Part shown: positions 16,182-26,088 of the stretch, piece by piece
Position numbering within the stretch: position 1 is the stretch's first letter
Layout of the letters: every line of letters starts with the position of its first letter
Assembly: GCA_021826065.1 (NCBI GenBank)
Contig: JAKADY010000014.1
Coordinates: 1 to 57,370 of the forward strand
From: Pseudomonadota bacterium
Lineage (GTDB): Bacteria > Pseudomonadota > Gammaproteobacteria > Burkholderiales > Thiobacillaceae
Direction: 5' to 3'
DNA length: 57,370 nucleotides
The notes under the pieces: generated by a model
Databases searched by the model: none
What the model saw: only the letters and a program-made list of their open reading frames with translations
Told to the model about the DNA's origin: nothing
Position numbers and translations under genes: made by a program

Positions 16182-18515
16182 CTAGTCGCCATAGTTGCGC
16201 ACCGCAGGTCCAGGGGCCTCGACGATGGGGGCGGCGCTCTCCTCGGCCACCCCATCCGGGGTGGCCTGGGCGGCGGGCACGAATTCTTCATAGAAGTATT
16301 CGATCATCCCGCCGCTGCCGTCTGCGAGCACACGGCCGGTTATGGGATCAACGGGCAGGGTGACGATGCCCGGCGGCATGGTGTAGGGCTGATCGGGCAC
16401 GTCCCTGAGCACACGCCCCATGTAGGCCATCCAGATCGGCAGTGCGGCCACCGAGCCGGTCTCGCCACCCCCCATGGGGCGCGGCTGGTCATAGCCGACC
16501 CAGGCCACGGCGACCCTGTGTGGGTTGTAGCCGGCGAACCAGGCGTCACGGTGGTCGTTGGTGGTGCCGGTCTTGCCGGCGAGGTCGCTGCGGTTGAGCT
16601 GCATCGCCGCCGTGGCGGTGCCGCGCCGCACCACGTCCTGCAGCATGGTGGTCATGATGAAGGCATTGCGGGCATCGAGGATGCGCTGCGCTGCAGGTGC
16701 CTGGAAGGACTCCAGGGTACGTCCCTCCTTGTCGGTGATGCGGGTGATCAGGTAGGGACGCACCAGCAGGCCGCCGTTGGCAAAGGCGCTGTAGGCCGAG
16801 GCCATGGCGAGCGGCGTGACCTCGCCGGCGCCCAACGCCATGGTCAGATAGGGCGGGATGCGTGCCATGTCGAAGCCGAAGCGGGCCACGTGGGCGCGGG
16901 CGGCATCGATGCCGACGTTCTGCAGCACGCGGATGGAGACCAGGTTCTTCGACTTGCGCAGGGCATCGCGCAGGGTCATGGGGCCCTCCATCACGCCGTC
17001 GAAGTTCTTGGGCTCCCACAGCACGCCGCCGGTCTCGAAGGGGTCCAGGTTGATGGGTGCGTCCTCCAGCACGCTGGCGGGGGTGAGGCCGCGGTCGAGG
17101 GCGGCGGAATAGATGAAGGGCTTGAAGCTCGAGCCCGGCTGCCGCCAGGCCTGGGTGATGCGGTTGAACTGGTTGCGCGAGAAGTCGAAGCCGCCCACCA
17201 GCGCCCGGATCGCCCCGTCCTGCGGCGACAGCGCCACCAGGGCGGCCTCGACCTGGGGCAGATAGGTGAGCTGCCAGGTCTTGCCGTCCAGCCGCACCAC
17301 GCGGATCACCGAGCCGCGGCGCAGGCGCTTCTTGGCGGGCGCATCCGCTGCCAGGAAGCGCTGGGCGAACTTCAGCTCGCTCGCCCCCAGCTCGATCTCC
17401 TCACCGCTGGCGAGCCGCGCCAGGATGCGTTTCTTGTCCACCGCCAGCACGACGGCGGGGAGCATGCCACCCACCTCGCGCAGATCGGGCAAGTGGTTGT
17501 CGAGATATTCGACCGCGGCCTTGGGATCGGCCGGCAGCTCCATGTGCGATTCGGGGCCGGCGTAACCCCTGCGGCGGTTGAACGCCACCAGCCCGCGCAG
17601 CACGGCGTCGGCCGCCGCCTGCTGCTCCTCGCGTCGGATGGTGGTGTAGACGCGCATCCCCGTCACATAGATCTGCTCGCCATAGCGTTGGACCATGTAT
17701 TGGCGCACCAACTCCGCCACGTGATCGGCCGGCACATCGAAGTCCTGTGTCGAATGACGGATGCGCAGGCGCTCGTTGATGGCCTGGTCGTATTCCGCCT
17801 GGGTGATGTAGCCGAGTTTGAGCATGCGCCCCAGGACGTAGCGCTGACGTGCCTGGGCGCGGGACGGATTGACCACCGGGTTGTAGGCCGAGGGGGCCTT
17901 GGGCAGCCCGGCCAGCATGGCCGCCTCGGCGAGGCTCAAGTTCTTCAGCGGCTTGCCGTAATAGATCTGGGCGGCGGCGGCAAAGCCGTAAGCGCGCTGG
18001 CCCAGAAAGATGTGGTTGAGGTAGAGCTCCAGGATCTCGTCTTTGGTGAGGGCATGTTCGATCTTGATCGCCAGCAGGGCCTCGTTGATCTTGCGCCGGA
18101 AGGTCTTCTCCGAGGACAGGAAGAAGTTGCGCGCCACCTGCATGGTGATGGTGGAGGCCCCCTCCTTGGCGCCGCCGGAGACGATGTTGGCGAGCGCCGC
18201 ACGGAAGACCCCCAGGGTGTCCACGCCACCGTGCTGGTAGAAGCGTTCGTCCTCGGCCGCCAGGATGGCCTGGCGCAACACCAGCGGGGTGTCCTGCACC
18301 CGCACCACGGCGCGCCGCTCCTCGCCGAATTCGCCGAGCAGCGCCCCATCCTCGGAGTAGATGCGCAACGGCACCTTGGGGCGGTAATCGGTGAGCACCT
18401 CCAGGCTGGGCAGCGAGGGATAGACGAGGGCGGCGGTCAACCCAGCGATGGCGGCGGCGACCAGGCCGAGCCCGAGGACGCCGGCCAGGAGGTAGAGGCC
18501 CCAACGCTTGAACAT
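16182..18515 (-). CDS. mrcA: Penicillin-binding protein 1A, bifunctional transglycosylase/transpeptidase
   Basis: The 777-residue product is a class A PBP. One N-terminal membrane anchor (about 8-31) comes first. The GT51 glycosyltransferase domain has the catalytic motif E-D-E-R-F-Y-Q-H (88-95), then G-G-A-K-E-G-A-S-T-I-T-M-Q and K-I-N-E. An OB-like insert is followed by the transpeptidase domain with S-S-F-K near 463, the S-K-N motif and K-T-G-T-T-N near 647. It polymerises lipid II and cross-links peptides on the outer face of the inner membrane. It is divergent from pilM, an arrangement common in beta- and gammaproteobacteria. Confidence 0.95.
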   Translation of the reverse strand: MFKRWGLYLLAGVLGLGLVAAAIAGLTAALVYPSLPSLEVLTDYRPKVPLRIYSEDGALLGEFGEERRAVVRVQDTPLVLRQAILAAEDERFYQHGGVDTLGVFRAALANIVSGGAKEGASTITMQVARNFFLSSEKTFRRKINEALLAIKIEHALTKDEILELYLNHIFLGQRAYGFAAAAQIYYGKPLKNLSLAEAAMLAGLPKAPSAYNPVVNPSRAQARQRYVLGRMLKLGYITQAEYDQAINERLRIRHSTQDFDVPADHVAELVRQYMVQRYGEQIYVTGMRVYTTIRREEQQAAADAVLRGLVAFNRRRGYAGPESHMELPADPKAAVEYLDNHLPDLREVGGMLPAVVLAVDKKRILARLASGEEIELGASELKFAQRFLAADAPAKKRLRRGSVIRVVRLDGKTWQLTYLPQVEAALVALSPQDGAIRALVGGFDFSRNQFNRITQAWRQPGSSFKPFIYSAALDRGLTPASVLEDAPINLDPFETGGVLWEPKNFDGVMEGPMTLRDALRKSKNLVSIRVLQNVGIDAARAHVARFGFDMARIPPYLTMALGAGEVTPLAMASAYSAFANGGLLVRPYLITRITDKEGRTLESFQAPAAQRILDARNAFIMTTMLQDVVRRGTATAAMQLNRSDLAGKTGTTNDHRDAWFAGYNPHRVAVAWVGYDQPRPMGGGETGSVAALPIWMAYMGRVLRDVPDQPYTMPPGIVTLPVDPITGRVLADGSGGMIEYFYEEFVPAAQATPDGVAEESAAPIVEAPGPAVRNYGD

Positions 18516-18582
18516 GCAGATTTGCCGAAACGGGCAGCCGGTCGCTGCCAGACGAGAAATTTAGGTTGTAAGCAAAAACGAG

Positions 18583-18626
18583 TTGTTGCTAGGATTTGCA
18601 ACAGATAATTAAACGACTCATTAAAT
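18583..18626 (+). promoter_or_regulatory. A/T-rich promoter region for the pil operon
   Basis: The 136-base divergent gap between mrcA and pilM is unusually A/T-rich for this genome. A -10-like GATAAT sits at 18604-18609, with TTGTTG at 18583-18588 (15-base gap) or TTGCAA at 18596-18601 ahead of TTAAAT as alternatives. The exact elements are unresolved. Confidence 0.35.
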
Positions 18627-18651
18627 CAAGGTCTCAGGAAGGGAAGCACAC

Positions 18652-19728
18652 TTGCATCTAGGGTCGTTACTCCGCCGCAACAAGCCCCTCATCGGGGTCG
18701 ATATTAGCTCATCGGCGGTAAAAATGCTCGAACTGGCGGAGAGCGGCCGCGATATCCGCCGGGTCGAGCGCTACGCCATCGCCCGCCTGCCCAAGGACGC
18801 GCTCACCGACGGCAGCGTCGCCAAGCCGGAGGTCGTCGAGGCGGCGATGCGCGAGGCGTGGAAGGCGATGCAGACCAAGACGCGCGAGGTCGCCCTGGCG
18901 CTGCCGGCCGCTGCCGTCATCACCAAGAAGATCCTGCTGCCGCAGGGGGCGAGCGAGCTGGACATCGAGACCCAGGTCATGGCCGAGGCCAACCAGATGG
19001 CCCCCTTCCCCCTGGACGAGGTGAGCCTCGACTGGCAGATCCTCGGGCCCGCCCCGCGCTCGCCGGAGGAGAACGAGGCGCTGGTCGTCGTCTCGCGGCG
19101 CGAACGGCTGGAGGAACGGGTCGCGCTGGCCGAGGCGGTGGGGCTCAAGGCGGTCATCGTCGACGTCGACAGCTTCGCCACCCTCAACGCTTTTGAGCAG
19201 CTCGCCTATCAGCTGCCGGACAACGGCCGCAACCAGACCGTGGCCATCATCGACATCGGCGCCAATGCCACGCATGTGAGCGTGGTGCACGACAACCAGC
19301 TCGTCTATCAGCGTGAGCATGCGCTGGGGGGGTATGTCCTGACCCAGGAGATCGCCCGCCGCTATGACCTCCCCATCGACGAGGCCGAGGAGGCCAAGCG
19401 CAAGGCGCTGCTGCCCGACAGTTACGAATCCGAGGTGCTGCAACCCTTCCTCGATGCCATCGCCTTGGAGATCGGGCGGGCGCTGCAGCTCTTCTTCGGC
19501 GCCACCGCCTACCACAGCGTCGATCACATCCTGCTCGCCGGCGGCTGTGCCGCCATCCCCGGTCTGGACGACATCGTGCACAGCCGGCTGCAGACCAGCA
19601 CCCTGATCGCCAACCCCTTCGCCAAGATGGCGGTGTCCAGCCAGGTCAAGGCGCGCCAGCTGGCCGCCGACGCCCCGGCCCTGTTCGTGGCCTGCGGGCT
19701 GGCCCTGCGGAGGTTCGATCCGACATGA
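18652..19728 (+). CDS. pilM: Type IV pilus inner-membrane platform ATPase-like protein PilM
   Basis: The 358-residue product has the actin-like fold signature: phosphate-1 motif I-G-V-D-I-S-S-S-A-V-K near residue 15, phosphate-2 I-I-D-I-G-A-N-A-T near 200, and L-A-G-G-C-A-A near 292. The start is TTG with a strong GGAAGGG nine bases upstream. PilM is cytoplasmic and binds the N-terminal tail of PilN, linking the alignment complex to the motor. It is first of five overlapping genes; its stop overlaps the pilN start. Confidence 0.95.
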   Translation: MHLGSLLRRNKPLIGVDISSSAVKMLELAESGRDIRRVERYAIARLPKDALTDGSVAKPEVVEAAMREAWKAMQTKTREVALALPAAAVITKKILLPQGASELDIETQVMAEANQMAPFPLDEVSLDWQILGPAPRSPEENEALVVVSRRERLEERVALAEAVGLKAVIVDVDSFATLNAFEQLAYQLPDNGRNQTVAIIDIGANATHVSVVHDNQLVYQREHALGGYVLTQEIARRYDLPIDEAEEAKRKALLPDSYESEVLQPFLDAIALEIGRALQLFFGATAYHSVDHILLAGGCAAIPGLDDIVHSRLQTSTLIANPFAKMAVSSQVKARQLAADAPALFVACGLALRRFDPT

Positions 19729-20279
19729 GCCTCATCCGCATCAACCTGCTGCCGCACCGGCAGCTCAAACGGACCCAGCAGCAGCGGCTGCTGGTACTCA
19801 GTGCCATCGCCACGGCGGCCGCGGGTGCGCTGGTGGTCTTTCTGGGCCACATGGCCATCGAGGATGCCAAGAACGCCCAGCATCAGCGCAACGAGCTGCT
19901 GCGCCAGGAGACCGCCGTGCTGGACAAGCAGATCGCAGAAATCAAGCAGCTCAAGGACAAGACCAAGGCCCTGCTCGACCGCAAGGCGGTGGTCGAGTCC
20001 CTGCAGACCAACCGTGCCGAGGCCGTGCAATTGTTCGACGCGCTCGCCCGGCAGCTCCCCGAGGGGGTCTATCTCAAGAGCCTGAAGCAGGCGGAGAACA
20101 CCCTGACCCTGCAGGGCTATGCCCAGTCGAGCGCGCGGGTCTCCAGCTTCATGCGCAACCTCGACGCCTCCCCCCTGTTCGAGGCCCCCAACCTGGTCGA
20201 GGTGCGCAGCGCCACGGTGGGCAAGTTGCGGGCCGCCGAGTTCACCCTCACGGTCAGACTGAGCAAGCAGGGGGCCTGA
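19725..20279 (+). CDS. pilN: Type IV pilus alignment protein PilN
   Basis: The 184-residue product starts with the PilM-binding tail I-R-I-N-L-L-P-H-R, the family hallmark. One TM helix (about 25-45), a coiled-coil stretch (about 50-90) and a small ferredoxin-like periplasmic domain follow. It overlaps pilM by 4 bases and is separated from pilO by 2 bases. It forms the inner-membrane PilN-PilO dimer. Confidence 0.95.
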   Translation: MSLIRINLLPHRQLKRTQQQRLLVLSAIATAAAGALVVFLGHMAIEDAKNAQHQRNELLRQETAVLDKQIAEIKQLKDKTKALLDRKAVVESLQTNRAEAVQLFDALARQLPEGVYLKSLKQAENTLTLQGYAQSSARVSSFMRNLDASPLFEAPNLVEVRSATVGKLRAAEFTLTVRLSKQGA

Positions 20280-20281
20280 AC

Positions 20282-20908
20282 ATGGACCTGAGCGCCCTCA
20301 AATCCCTGGACCTCAAGGACCTCGCCCGCGCCCCGCTGCCCATCAAGGCCGTGGTCCTGGCCGTGCTGTTCCTCGCCATCCTCGGCCTGGGCTGGTACCT
20401 CGACTGGTCCAACGGTATGGCCGAGCTGGACAACCTGCGCAACGAGGAGGCCAGCCTGCGCGAGGTCTACGCACAGAAGAAACGCCAGGCCATCCACTAC
20501 GAGGCTTACAAGAAACGGCTCGCCGACATCGAGAAGTCGCTCGCCGCCCTGCTGCGCCAGCTCCCCAACCGGGCCGAGATGGACGCCCTGCTGACCGACA
20601 TCAACCAGGCCGGGGTGGGGCGCGGGCTCGAGTTCGAACTGTTCCGGCCCGGCCAGGAGGCCTTGGCGGAGTTCTATGCCACCCTGCCGGTCACCATCAA
20701 GGTCAAAGGCGAATACCACGACATGGCCGGCTTCGTCAGCGACGTGGCGCAACTGCCGCGCATCGTCACCCTGCACGACGTGAGCCTCGCGCCGGTGGGC
20801 GAAGGCGGCGGCGGCCTGGTCATGGAGGCGACGCTACGCACCTACCGCTATCTGGACGAGGCCGAGATGGCGGCCGGCAAGGACAAGAAGGGGGGTGGCA
20901 AGTCATGA
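20282..20908 (+). CDS. pilO: Type IV pilus alignment protein PilO
   Basis: The 208-residue product has a short cytoplasmic leader, a TM helix (about 22-42), a coiled coil (about 45-95) and the PilO core with G-L-E-F-E-L-F-R-P and V-K-G-E-Y-H-D-M-A-G-F. The C-terminus is basic and Gly-rich (K-D-K-K-G-G-G-K-S). It pairs with PilN and contacts the PilP lipoprotein. Its stop overlaps the pilP start by 4 bases. Confidence 0.95.
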   Translation: MDLSALKSLDLKDLARAPLPIKAVVLAVLFLAILGLGWYLDWSNGMAELDNLRNEEASLREVYAQKKRQAIHYEAYKKRLADIEKSLAALLRQLPNRAEMDALLTDINQAGVGRGLEFELFRPGQEALAEFYATLPVTIKVKGEYHDMAGFVSDVAQLPRIVTLHDVSLAPVGEGGGGLVMEATLRTYRYLDEAEMAAGKDKKGGGKS

Positions 20909-21408
20909 AGGCGCGCTATGGCGTGGTGTTGTGCGGCCTGCTCCTGGCCGGCTGCGCGCAGGATGACATGAGCGACCTCAGGCAGTTCATGGACCAGGCC
21001 GGGCGCGACTCGCAGGAGAAGATGGAACCCCTGCCCGAGGTCAAAATGCCCGAGGTCTTCAGCTACAACCCGGCGGGGCTGCCCGACCCCTTCGCCGCCC
21101 GTAACCTGCGCCCCGCCGGCAGCGGCGGCGGTCCGGCCCCGGACATGAACCGGCCCAAGACCCATCTGGAGACCTTCCCCCTGGACGGGCTGCGCATGGT
21201 CGGCACGTTGAGACGCGGCGGCGAGCTCATCGCCCTCGTACGCACGCCGGACAACGCCATCTACCAGGTGCGCAAGGGCGACCGCATCGGCCAGAACTTC
21301 GGTGTCGTCATCGGCATCAGCGACACCGCGATCGAGATCCGGGAAACCGTGCAGGACGGCGTCGGCGACTGGACACAGACCAACACCAGCCTGCCGCTAC
21401 AGGAATAA
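20905..21408 (+). CDS. pilP: Type IV pilus assembly lipoprotein PilP
   Basis: The 167-residue product has a lipoprotein signal with lipobox L-L-A-G-C (Cys at residue 17). A flexible linker comes next (about 20-75), then the PilP beta-sandwich domain with F-P-L-D-G-L-R-M-V-G-T and Y-Q-V-R-K-G-D-R-I-G. It bridges PilN/PilO in the inner membrane to the PilQ secretin. Confidence 0.95.
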   Translation: MKARYGVVLCGLLLAGCAQDDMSDLRQFMDQAGRDSQEKMEPLPEVKMPEVFSYNPAGLPDPFAARNLRPAGSGGGPAPDMNRPKTHLETFPLDGLRMVGTLRRGGELIALVRTPDNAIYQVRKGDRIGQNFGVVIGISDTAIEIRETVQDGVGDWTQTNTSLPLQE

Positions 21409-21418
21409 GAGGGACAGC

Positions 21419-23581
21419 ATGATGAGCGCGAGCATCCGTCAGACAGTGCGTCGTTGGGCCTTGGGCCTGACCCTGGCCGCATTCGTCATTGGCATCGCCC
21501 ACGCGGGGGCCCTGAAATCGGTCAACATCAGCCGAGGCGCCAACGACAGCCAGGTGGTCAAGATCACCCTCGACGCCCCCTTGAGCGGCGAGCCGGTGCA
21601 CTTCTCGGTGACCAACCCGCCGCGCATCGTGCTCGATCTGCCGGACACCAGCGCCGCGCGGCTCACCGAGGCGGTCGATGCCGGCGTCATCCGCAGCTAC
21701 GACGTGATCCAGGCCGGCAACCGCAGCCGCGTGGTGCTCAACCTCCGCGGGCCGGCCGGCTATCAGGTGCGCCAGGTCGGCAACCAGCTGCTGGTGGTGG
21801 TGCGCGGCGAGGCCGCCACGCCCGAGGCGCCGGCGCCGACCCGTTTCGCCGAGAGCGGGCCCAAGCGCGACCACGCCATCCGCGACGTCGAATTCCGCCG
21901 CGGCGCCAACGGCGAGGGCCGCATCATCGTGAGCCTGTCCGACCCCGGCGTCGGGGTGGACATCCGCCAGCGCGGTGGCGCCGTGCAGGTCGACTTCCTC
22001 AACACGGCGCTGCCCAACCCCCTGCGCCGCCGCCTCGACGTCGCCGACTTCGGCACCCCGGCCCTCGTCGTCGAGACCGTCGAACAGGGCAAGAACACCC
22101 GCATGCGGGTGGAAGGGCGCGGCACCTGGGACCACTCCGCCTACCAGACCGGCAACCAGTTCATCCTGGAACTCAGGCCGATGGACGACCCGCGCCAGCA
22201 GCTCGCGGTGGAGCGCCCGCGCTATACCGGCGAGAAGTTGACGCTCAACTTCCAGAACGTCGAGGTGCGCGCGGTGCTGCAGGTCATCGCCGACTTCACC
22301 GGGCTCAACATCATCGCCAGCGACACGGTGACCGGCAACATCACCCTGCGGCTCAAGGACGTCCCCTGGGACCAGGCCCTGGACATCATCCTGCGCGCCC
22401 GCGGCCTCGACAAACGGGTGACCGGCAACGTCATCTGGGTCGCCCCGCGTGATGAACTCGCCGCCAAGGAAAAGCTGGAGCTCGAGGCCCGGCAGCAGAT
22501 CGCCGACCTGGAGCCGCTGGTGACAGAGAGCATCCCGCTCAACTACCTGCGGGCGAACGAGGCGGAGGGCATCCTGCTGGGCAAGTCCATCGCCGCCCTA
22601 CAGGCGGGTCAGGCGGTTTCCTGCGAGGCCTCGGCGACCGGTGTGGGGGGTCAGGTGCAGACCGCTGCAACGACGGGTACGGGCCAGACCGCGGCGCAAC
22701 GCGTGCTCTCCAAGCGCGGCAGCGTGACCTATGACTTGAAGACGAATACCCTGTTCGTGCAGGACACGGCGGCCAAGCTGCGCGAGGTGCGTGAACTTCT
22801 GACCAAGGTCGATGTACCGACACGACAAGTGATGATCGAGGCGCGGATCGTCACGGCCGACGCGAATTTTGGTCGCAGTCTAGGCGTAAGGTTGGGACTT
22901 GGTGCGCAGATTGGATCGAATGTCCTGTTATCGTCGGGATCGGCACCAGGAAACCCCAATTTCAACGTGGACCTTCCGGGTAACGTGACGTTTGCTCCAT
23001 CGGGCGGAAGCCAGGGGTCCCTGGGAATGACCATCATTGAGGGGGCGGGCAATGCATTGCTCAACCTAGAGCTTCTCGCACTTGAGGCAGACAAGCGAGG
23101 GAGAATCATATCTAACCCCAGAGTGGTGACCTCCAATCAGAAACCTGCCGTTATCCTGCAGGGCACGGAGATCCCCTACCAGACCGTATCCACGAGCGGC
23201 ACGCAGACCAGCTTCAGAAACGCTGTCCTGTGCCTATTGGTGGATCCGCAGATTCTCAATAACGACAACATCATCCTGGATGTCGAAGTGACGAAGGATG
23301 CCCCAGGCGAAACCACGACTGCGGGTCCCACAATCAACAAGAAGCGTGTGAAGACTCAGGTTCGTGTGGCAAACGGAGAAACCGCAATACTCGGCGGCAT
23401 CTTCGAACAGGACACTAAGGATGAGACCAACAAGGTGCCACTCTTGGGGGATATCCCGATTTTAGGCAACCTGTTTAGAGATAATTACAAACAGGACAAC
23501 AAGACCGAGCTCATGATATTCCTGACCCCCCGTATCCTGCCGGATAATTTTTTACCCGGCGCTCGGAGGCAGCCCAATTGA
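21419..23581 (+). CDS. pilQ: Type IV pilus secretin PilQ
   Basis: The 720-residue product has a signal peptide ending near A-H-A, two AMIN domains (about 30-250) for peptidoglycan binding, STN/N0 and N1 domains, and the secretin barrel with V-P-L-L-G-D-I-P-I-L-G-N-L-F near residue 685. I chose ATG 21419, with AGAGGGA just upstream; the ATG directly after it is equally possible. The open frame extending upstream overlaps pilP in another frame and is not coding. Base composition falls sharply at about 22.80-22.86 kb, inside the secretin domain, yet the frame and motifs remain intact, as if the 3' part had been exchanged by recombination. Confidence 0.95.
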   Translation: MMSASIRQTVRRWALGLTLAAFVIGIAHAGALKSVNISRGANDSQVVKITLDAPLSGEPVHFSVTNPPRIVLDLPDTSAARLTEAVDAGVIRSYDVIQAGNRSRVVLNLRGPAGYQVRQVGNQLLVVVRGEAATPEAPAPTRFAESGPKRDHAIRDVEFRRGANGEGRIIVSLSDPGVGVDIRQRGGAVQVDFLNTALPNPLRRRLDVADFGTPALVVETVEQGKNTRMRVEGRGTWDHSAYQTGNQFILELRPMDDPRQQLAVERPRYTGEKLTLNFQNVEVRAVLQVIADFTGLNIIASDTVTGNITLRLKDVPWDQALDIILRARGLDKRVTGNVIWVAPRDELAAKEKLELEARQQIADLEPLVTESIPLNYLRANEAEGILLGKSIAALQAGQAVSCEASATGVGGQVQTAATTGTGQTAAQRVLSKRGSVTYDLKTNTLFVQDTAAKLREVRELLTKVDVPTRQVMIEARIVTADANFGRSLGVRLGLGAQIGSNVLLSSGSAPGNPNFNVDLPGNVTFAPSGGSQGSLGMTIIEGAGNALLNLELLALEADKRGRIISNPRVVTSNQKPAVILQGTEIPYQTVSTSGTQTSFRNAVLCLLVDPQILNNDNIILDVEVTKDAPGETTTAGPTINKKRVKTQVRVANGETAILGGIFEQDTKDETNKVPLLGDIPILGNLFRDNYKQDNKTELMIFLTPRILPDNFLPGARRQPN

Positions 23582-23673
23582 CACACAGCCTTAGCTACGG
23601 CGATTCCACTGTCATCCTCAAATCATAGACGCTGCGCCGTACCCCCGATACCAAGCAATGACCGGAGCCAAAA

Positions 23674-24948
23674 ATGCCTAGTCTAGCGGATTTTATGAAT
23701 CAAAAAACAAATGAGCTGCTCACGCGCGCAACACTGCCTGCGCCTACAGTAGCGCCTAAACCCATCGTAACCCTGGCTCCTGAGAGTGACACTGGCACCA
23801 AGGGTGACAACATCACGGCCCTGAGCGCCGTAACGCTAAAAATCCAGAACCCAACCGATCTGGCCTGGGCAGAGCCCATCAACGGCTCGACAACCGGTAG
23901 CCCCGGCATCTTTGATCCGGGGTTAGACATACTTGCTTCGCTCGGCAAACTGTATGTCACTCTGCGTCCCGGATCCAACACCTTCGCTGTTTATCAACAG
24001 CAGGGCAACGTCGTTTCCGATGCCAGCTACATCAATATCTATCTAGATCCAGTCCAGAGTGCACAGCATTATATTGTTTTACATAAACTCGCTATCAGCT
24101 ATTTCGGGCGTCCACTGACGCCAGCAGAGGTTCAGGTCGGCACGACCGTGCTTGCACAGACCGGCGGCGACCCGGCGTCATTAGTCGACTACCTGTCCTC
24201 TACACCCGAGTTTGTCATGCAGTACCATGGCCTGAGTTGGGACAGCGCCCTGGACCGTGCCTATCAGTCACTTTATGGGCGCAATTCCACGACAGCGGAA
24301 AAACAATATTGGTTTGGCCAGGTATCGCAAGGAGTGAAAGCGGGGTCTATTCCCTGGCATCTTGCTAATCAGGCGACTGGGCGCGATGCGTCTGTGCTGG
24401 CCGCCAAAACACTGTTTGCAGAGGAGGCCACTAAGCTTCATACAAAACTTATAGATGTCCAGCCTGGAAGTCTGAGCAGCGAGCGTATACTTGCCGAGGC
24501 TGAACGCCTACTGCTCAGCAAAGTATTAGACCAACCGAGCCTTACTGCCGCAATAAACAGCCTCGAAGTTATTACATCTTCCAAACCGAATATTATACAG
24601 AAGGGCACAGGTGCTCTGGTTGGCACCACTTTGTCCTTAGAATTCGATCGCCCGATCGACTGGCAGCGTTTGGATTTGAACGGTGACGGAAAATATACTA
24701 TTCGTTTCCCTGGCCAGGGCGGCGAGCTACAGTTAGCAATAGGGGGCACAGGAGGATTCGCTCTTAAAAATACCCCTTTCGACTGGACTGCCAAAGTACC
24801 TAGCTTGGGCAGCCATTTTTTGACGATTGAAAACATAGATCGGACAGCCAGTGACGAAAACGCAACTGTTTCTGTTCTGGTAGTCGGCCTGCCTGACATG
24901 CAAGATGGCATCATTAGCAACGTACTGTTTGACAACCTAAGAGTGTAA
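23674..24948 (+). CDS. Low-GC protein with Ig-like and DUF4214-like segments, ended by an insertion sequence
   Basis: The 424-residue product has no signal peptide. Residues about 30-60 (S-D-T-G-T-K-G-D-N-I-T) resemble the opening of bacterial Ig-like repeats of large adhesins. Residues about 145-265 carry two copies of a Y-x-x-L-x-x-R-x-x-x-x-x-E-x-x-Y-W-type motif like DUF4214, seen in S-layer and secreted proteins. A C-terminal beta-rich part has a D-L-N-G-D-G-K loop that could bind calcium. GC is well below the neighbours. The TAA stop (24946-24948) lies inside the left end of the IS481 element, so the native stop was replaced, probably changing little because a stop also follows closely on the far side. 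Likely acquired; function unknown. Confidence 0.6.
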   Translation: MPSLADFMNQKTNELLTRATLPAPTVAPKPIVTLAPESDTGTKGDNITALSAVTLKIQNPTDLAWAEPINGSTTGSPGIFDPGLDILASLGKLYVTLRPGSNTFAVYQQQGNVVSDASYINIYLDPVQSAQHYIVLHKLAISYFGRPLTPAEVQVGTTVLAQTGGDPASLVDYLSSTPEFVMQYHGLSWDSALDRAYQSLYGRNSTTAEKQYWFGQVSQGVKAGSIPWHLANQATGRDASVLAAKTLFAEEATKLHTKLIDVQPGSLSSERILAEAERLLLSKVLDQPSLTAAINSLEVITSSKPNIIQKGTGALVGTTLSLEFDRPIDWQRLDLNGDGKYTIRFPGQGGELQLAIGGTGGFALKNTPFDWTAKVPSLGSHFLTIENIDRTASDENATVSVLVVGLPDMQDGIISNVLFDNLRV

Positions 24949-26088
24949 GGTCCCGCTTGATAGCATACCTGTAAGAAGTTACCCTTTGTTCACTGCCCGC
25001 GAGGTCATGCGCACCTTGCTGGCTGGGGCTGACGCAGGGAGCCCGAAGGGCGACCGCAGACACCCAGCCAGCGGCGCCGGCGCCGTAGGGGCAACCGAAT
25101 GTCAAGGAGGGTACTGTCATGCTCGTACGTCTGCACAAAAAGGCACGCACCACCCCTGCCATCCGCGCTTAAGCTGCTTAAGCAGCACGCTCTCTGAGCG
25201 CAAGCTTGCGACCCTGTATGGCATTTCCCGCAGCACGGTGCGTAAGTGGAAATACCGCGAGGACGTCTGCGACCGATCCCACCGACCGCACAACCTGCGC
25301 ACCACACTGACCCCAGCCCAAGAGGCCGTCGTCGTCGAGCTGCGCCGCACCCTGCTGTTGCCCTTGGATGACCTGCTGGTCATCACCCGTGAGTTCATCA
25401 ACTCAGCAGCCTCCCGCTCGGCCCTGCGGCTTCCTGCGCCGGCACGGGGTGAGCAACCTCAAAGACCTGCGGGCCGAGGAGGATAATCCCAAGCCCACCA
25501 AGACCTTCAAGGACTACGAGCCCGGCTTTGTCCACATCGACGTGAAGTACCTGCCGCAGATGCCGGATGAGCCCAAGCGTCGTTACCTCTTCGTGGCCTG
25601 TGAGCGGGCTACCCGCTGGGTCTACCTGGAACTCCTGCCCGACAAGTCGGCGCATCAGGCCAAGGGCTTCCTGCAACGACTCATCGATCGGGCCTCTTTC
25701 AAGATCAAGAAAGTCCTCACAGACAACGGTAAGGAGTTTACCGACCGCTTCGCGGCCAACGGCGAACGCACCCCCACCGGCAAACACCCCTTCGATCAGG
25801 TCTGCCAGGCCCATGGTATCGAACACCGTCTGATCCGTCCCAGACACCCGCAGACCAATGGCATGGTCGAGCGCTTCAACGGGCGTATCAGCGAGGAGTT
25901 GGCCACCACCCGCTTTCAGTCCGGTGAACATCTGGAGCAGACCCTACAGCGCTACGCCGCCTTATACAACCAGTCCATACCACAGAAGGCGCTCGGCCAT
26001 ATCACACCTCAAGAGGCCCTCAAAAACTGGTATGCTGAACGACCAGATCTGTTCAAAAAACGTGTTCATAATCAGGCGGGACCTGACA
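24944..26088 (+). mobile_element. IS481-family insertion sequence with terminal inverted repeats
   Basis: The left end TGTAAGGTCCCGCTTGAT (24944-24961) matches the reverse complement of the right end (26071-26088) at 16 of 18 positions, and both begin TGT as is usual for IS481-type elements. The element is 1145 bp and contains one transposase reading frame broken by two frameshifts. No target-site duplication is evident: the flanks read CCTAAGAG and GCTAGCAA. Confidence 0.8.

Noticed and set aside
16161-18608. 815-codon open frame antisense to mrcA
   Set aside because: It mirrors the PBP1A gene, has no recognisable domain, and reflects high GC at third codon positions. The same applies to long antisense frames at 11989-13851, 13848-15353 and 27317-29146.
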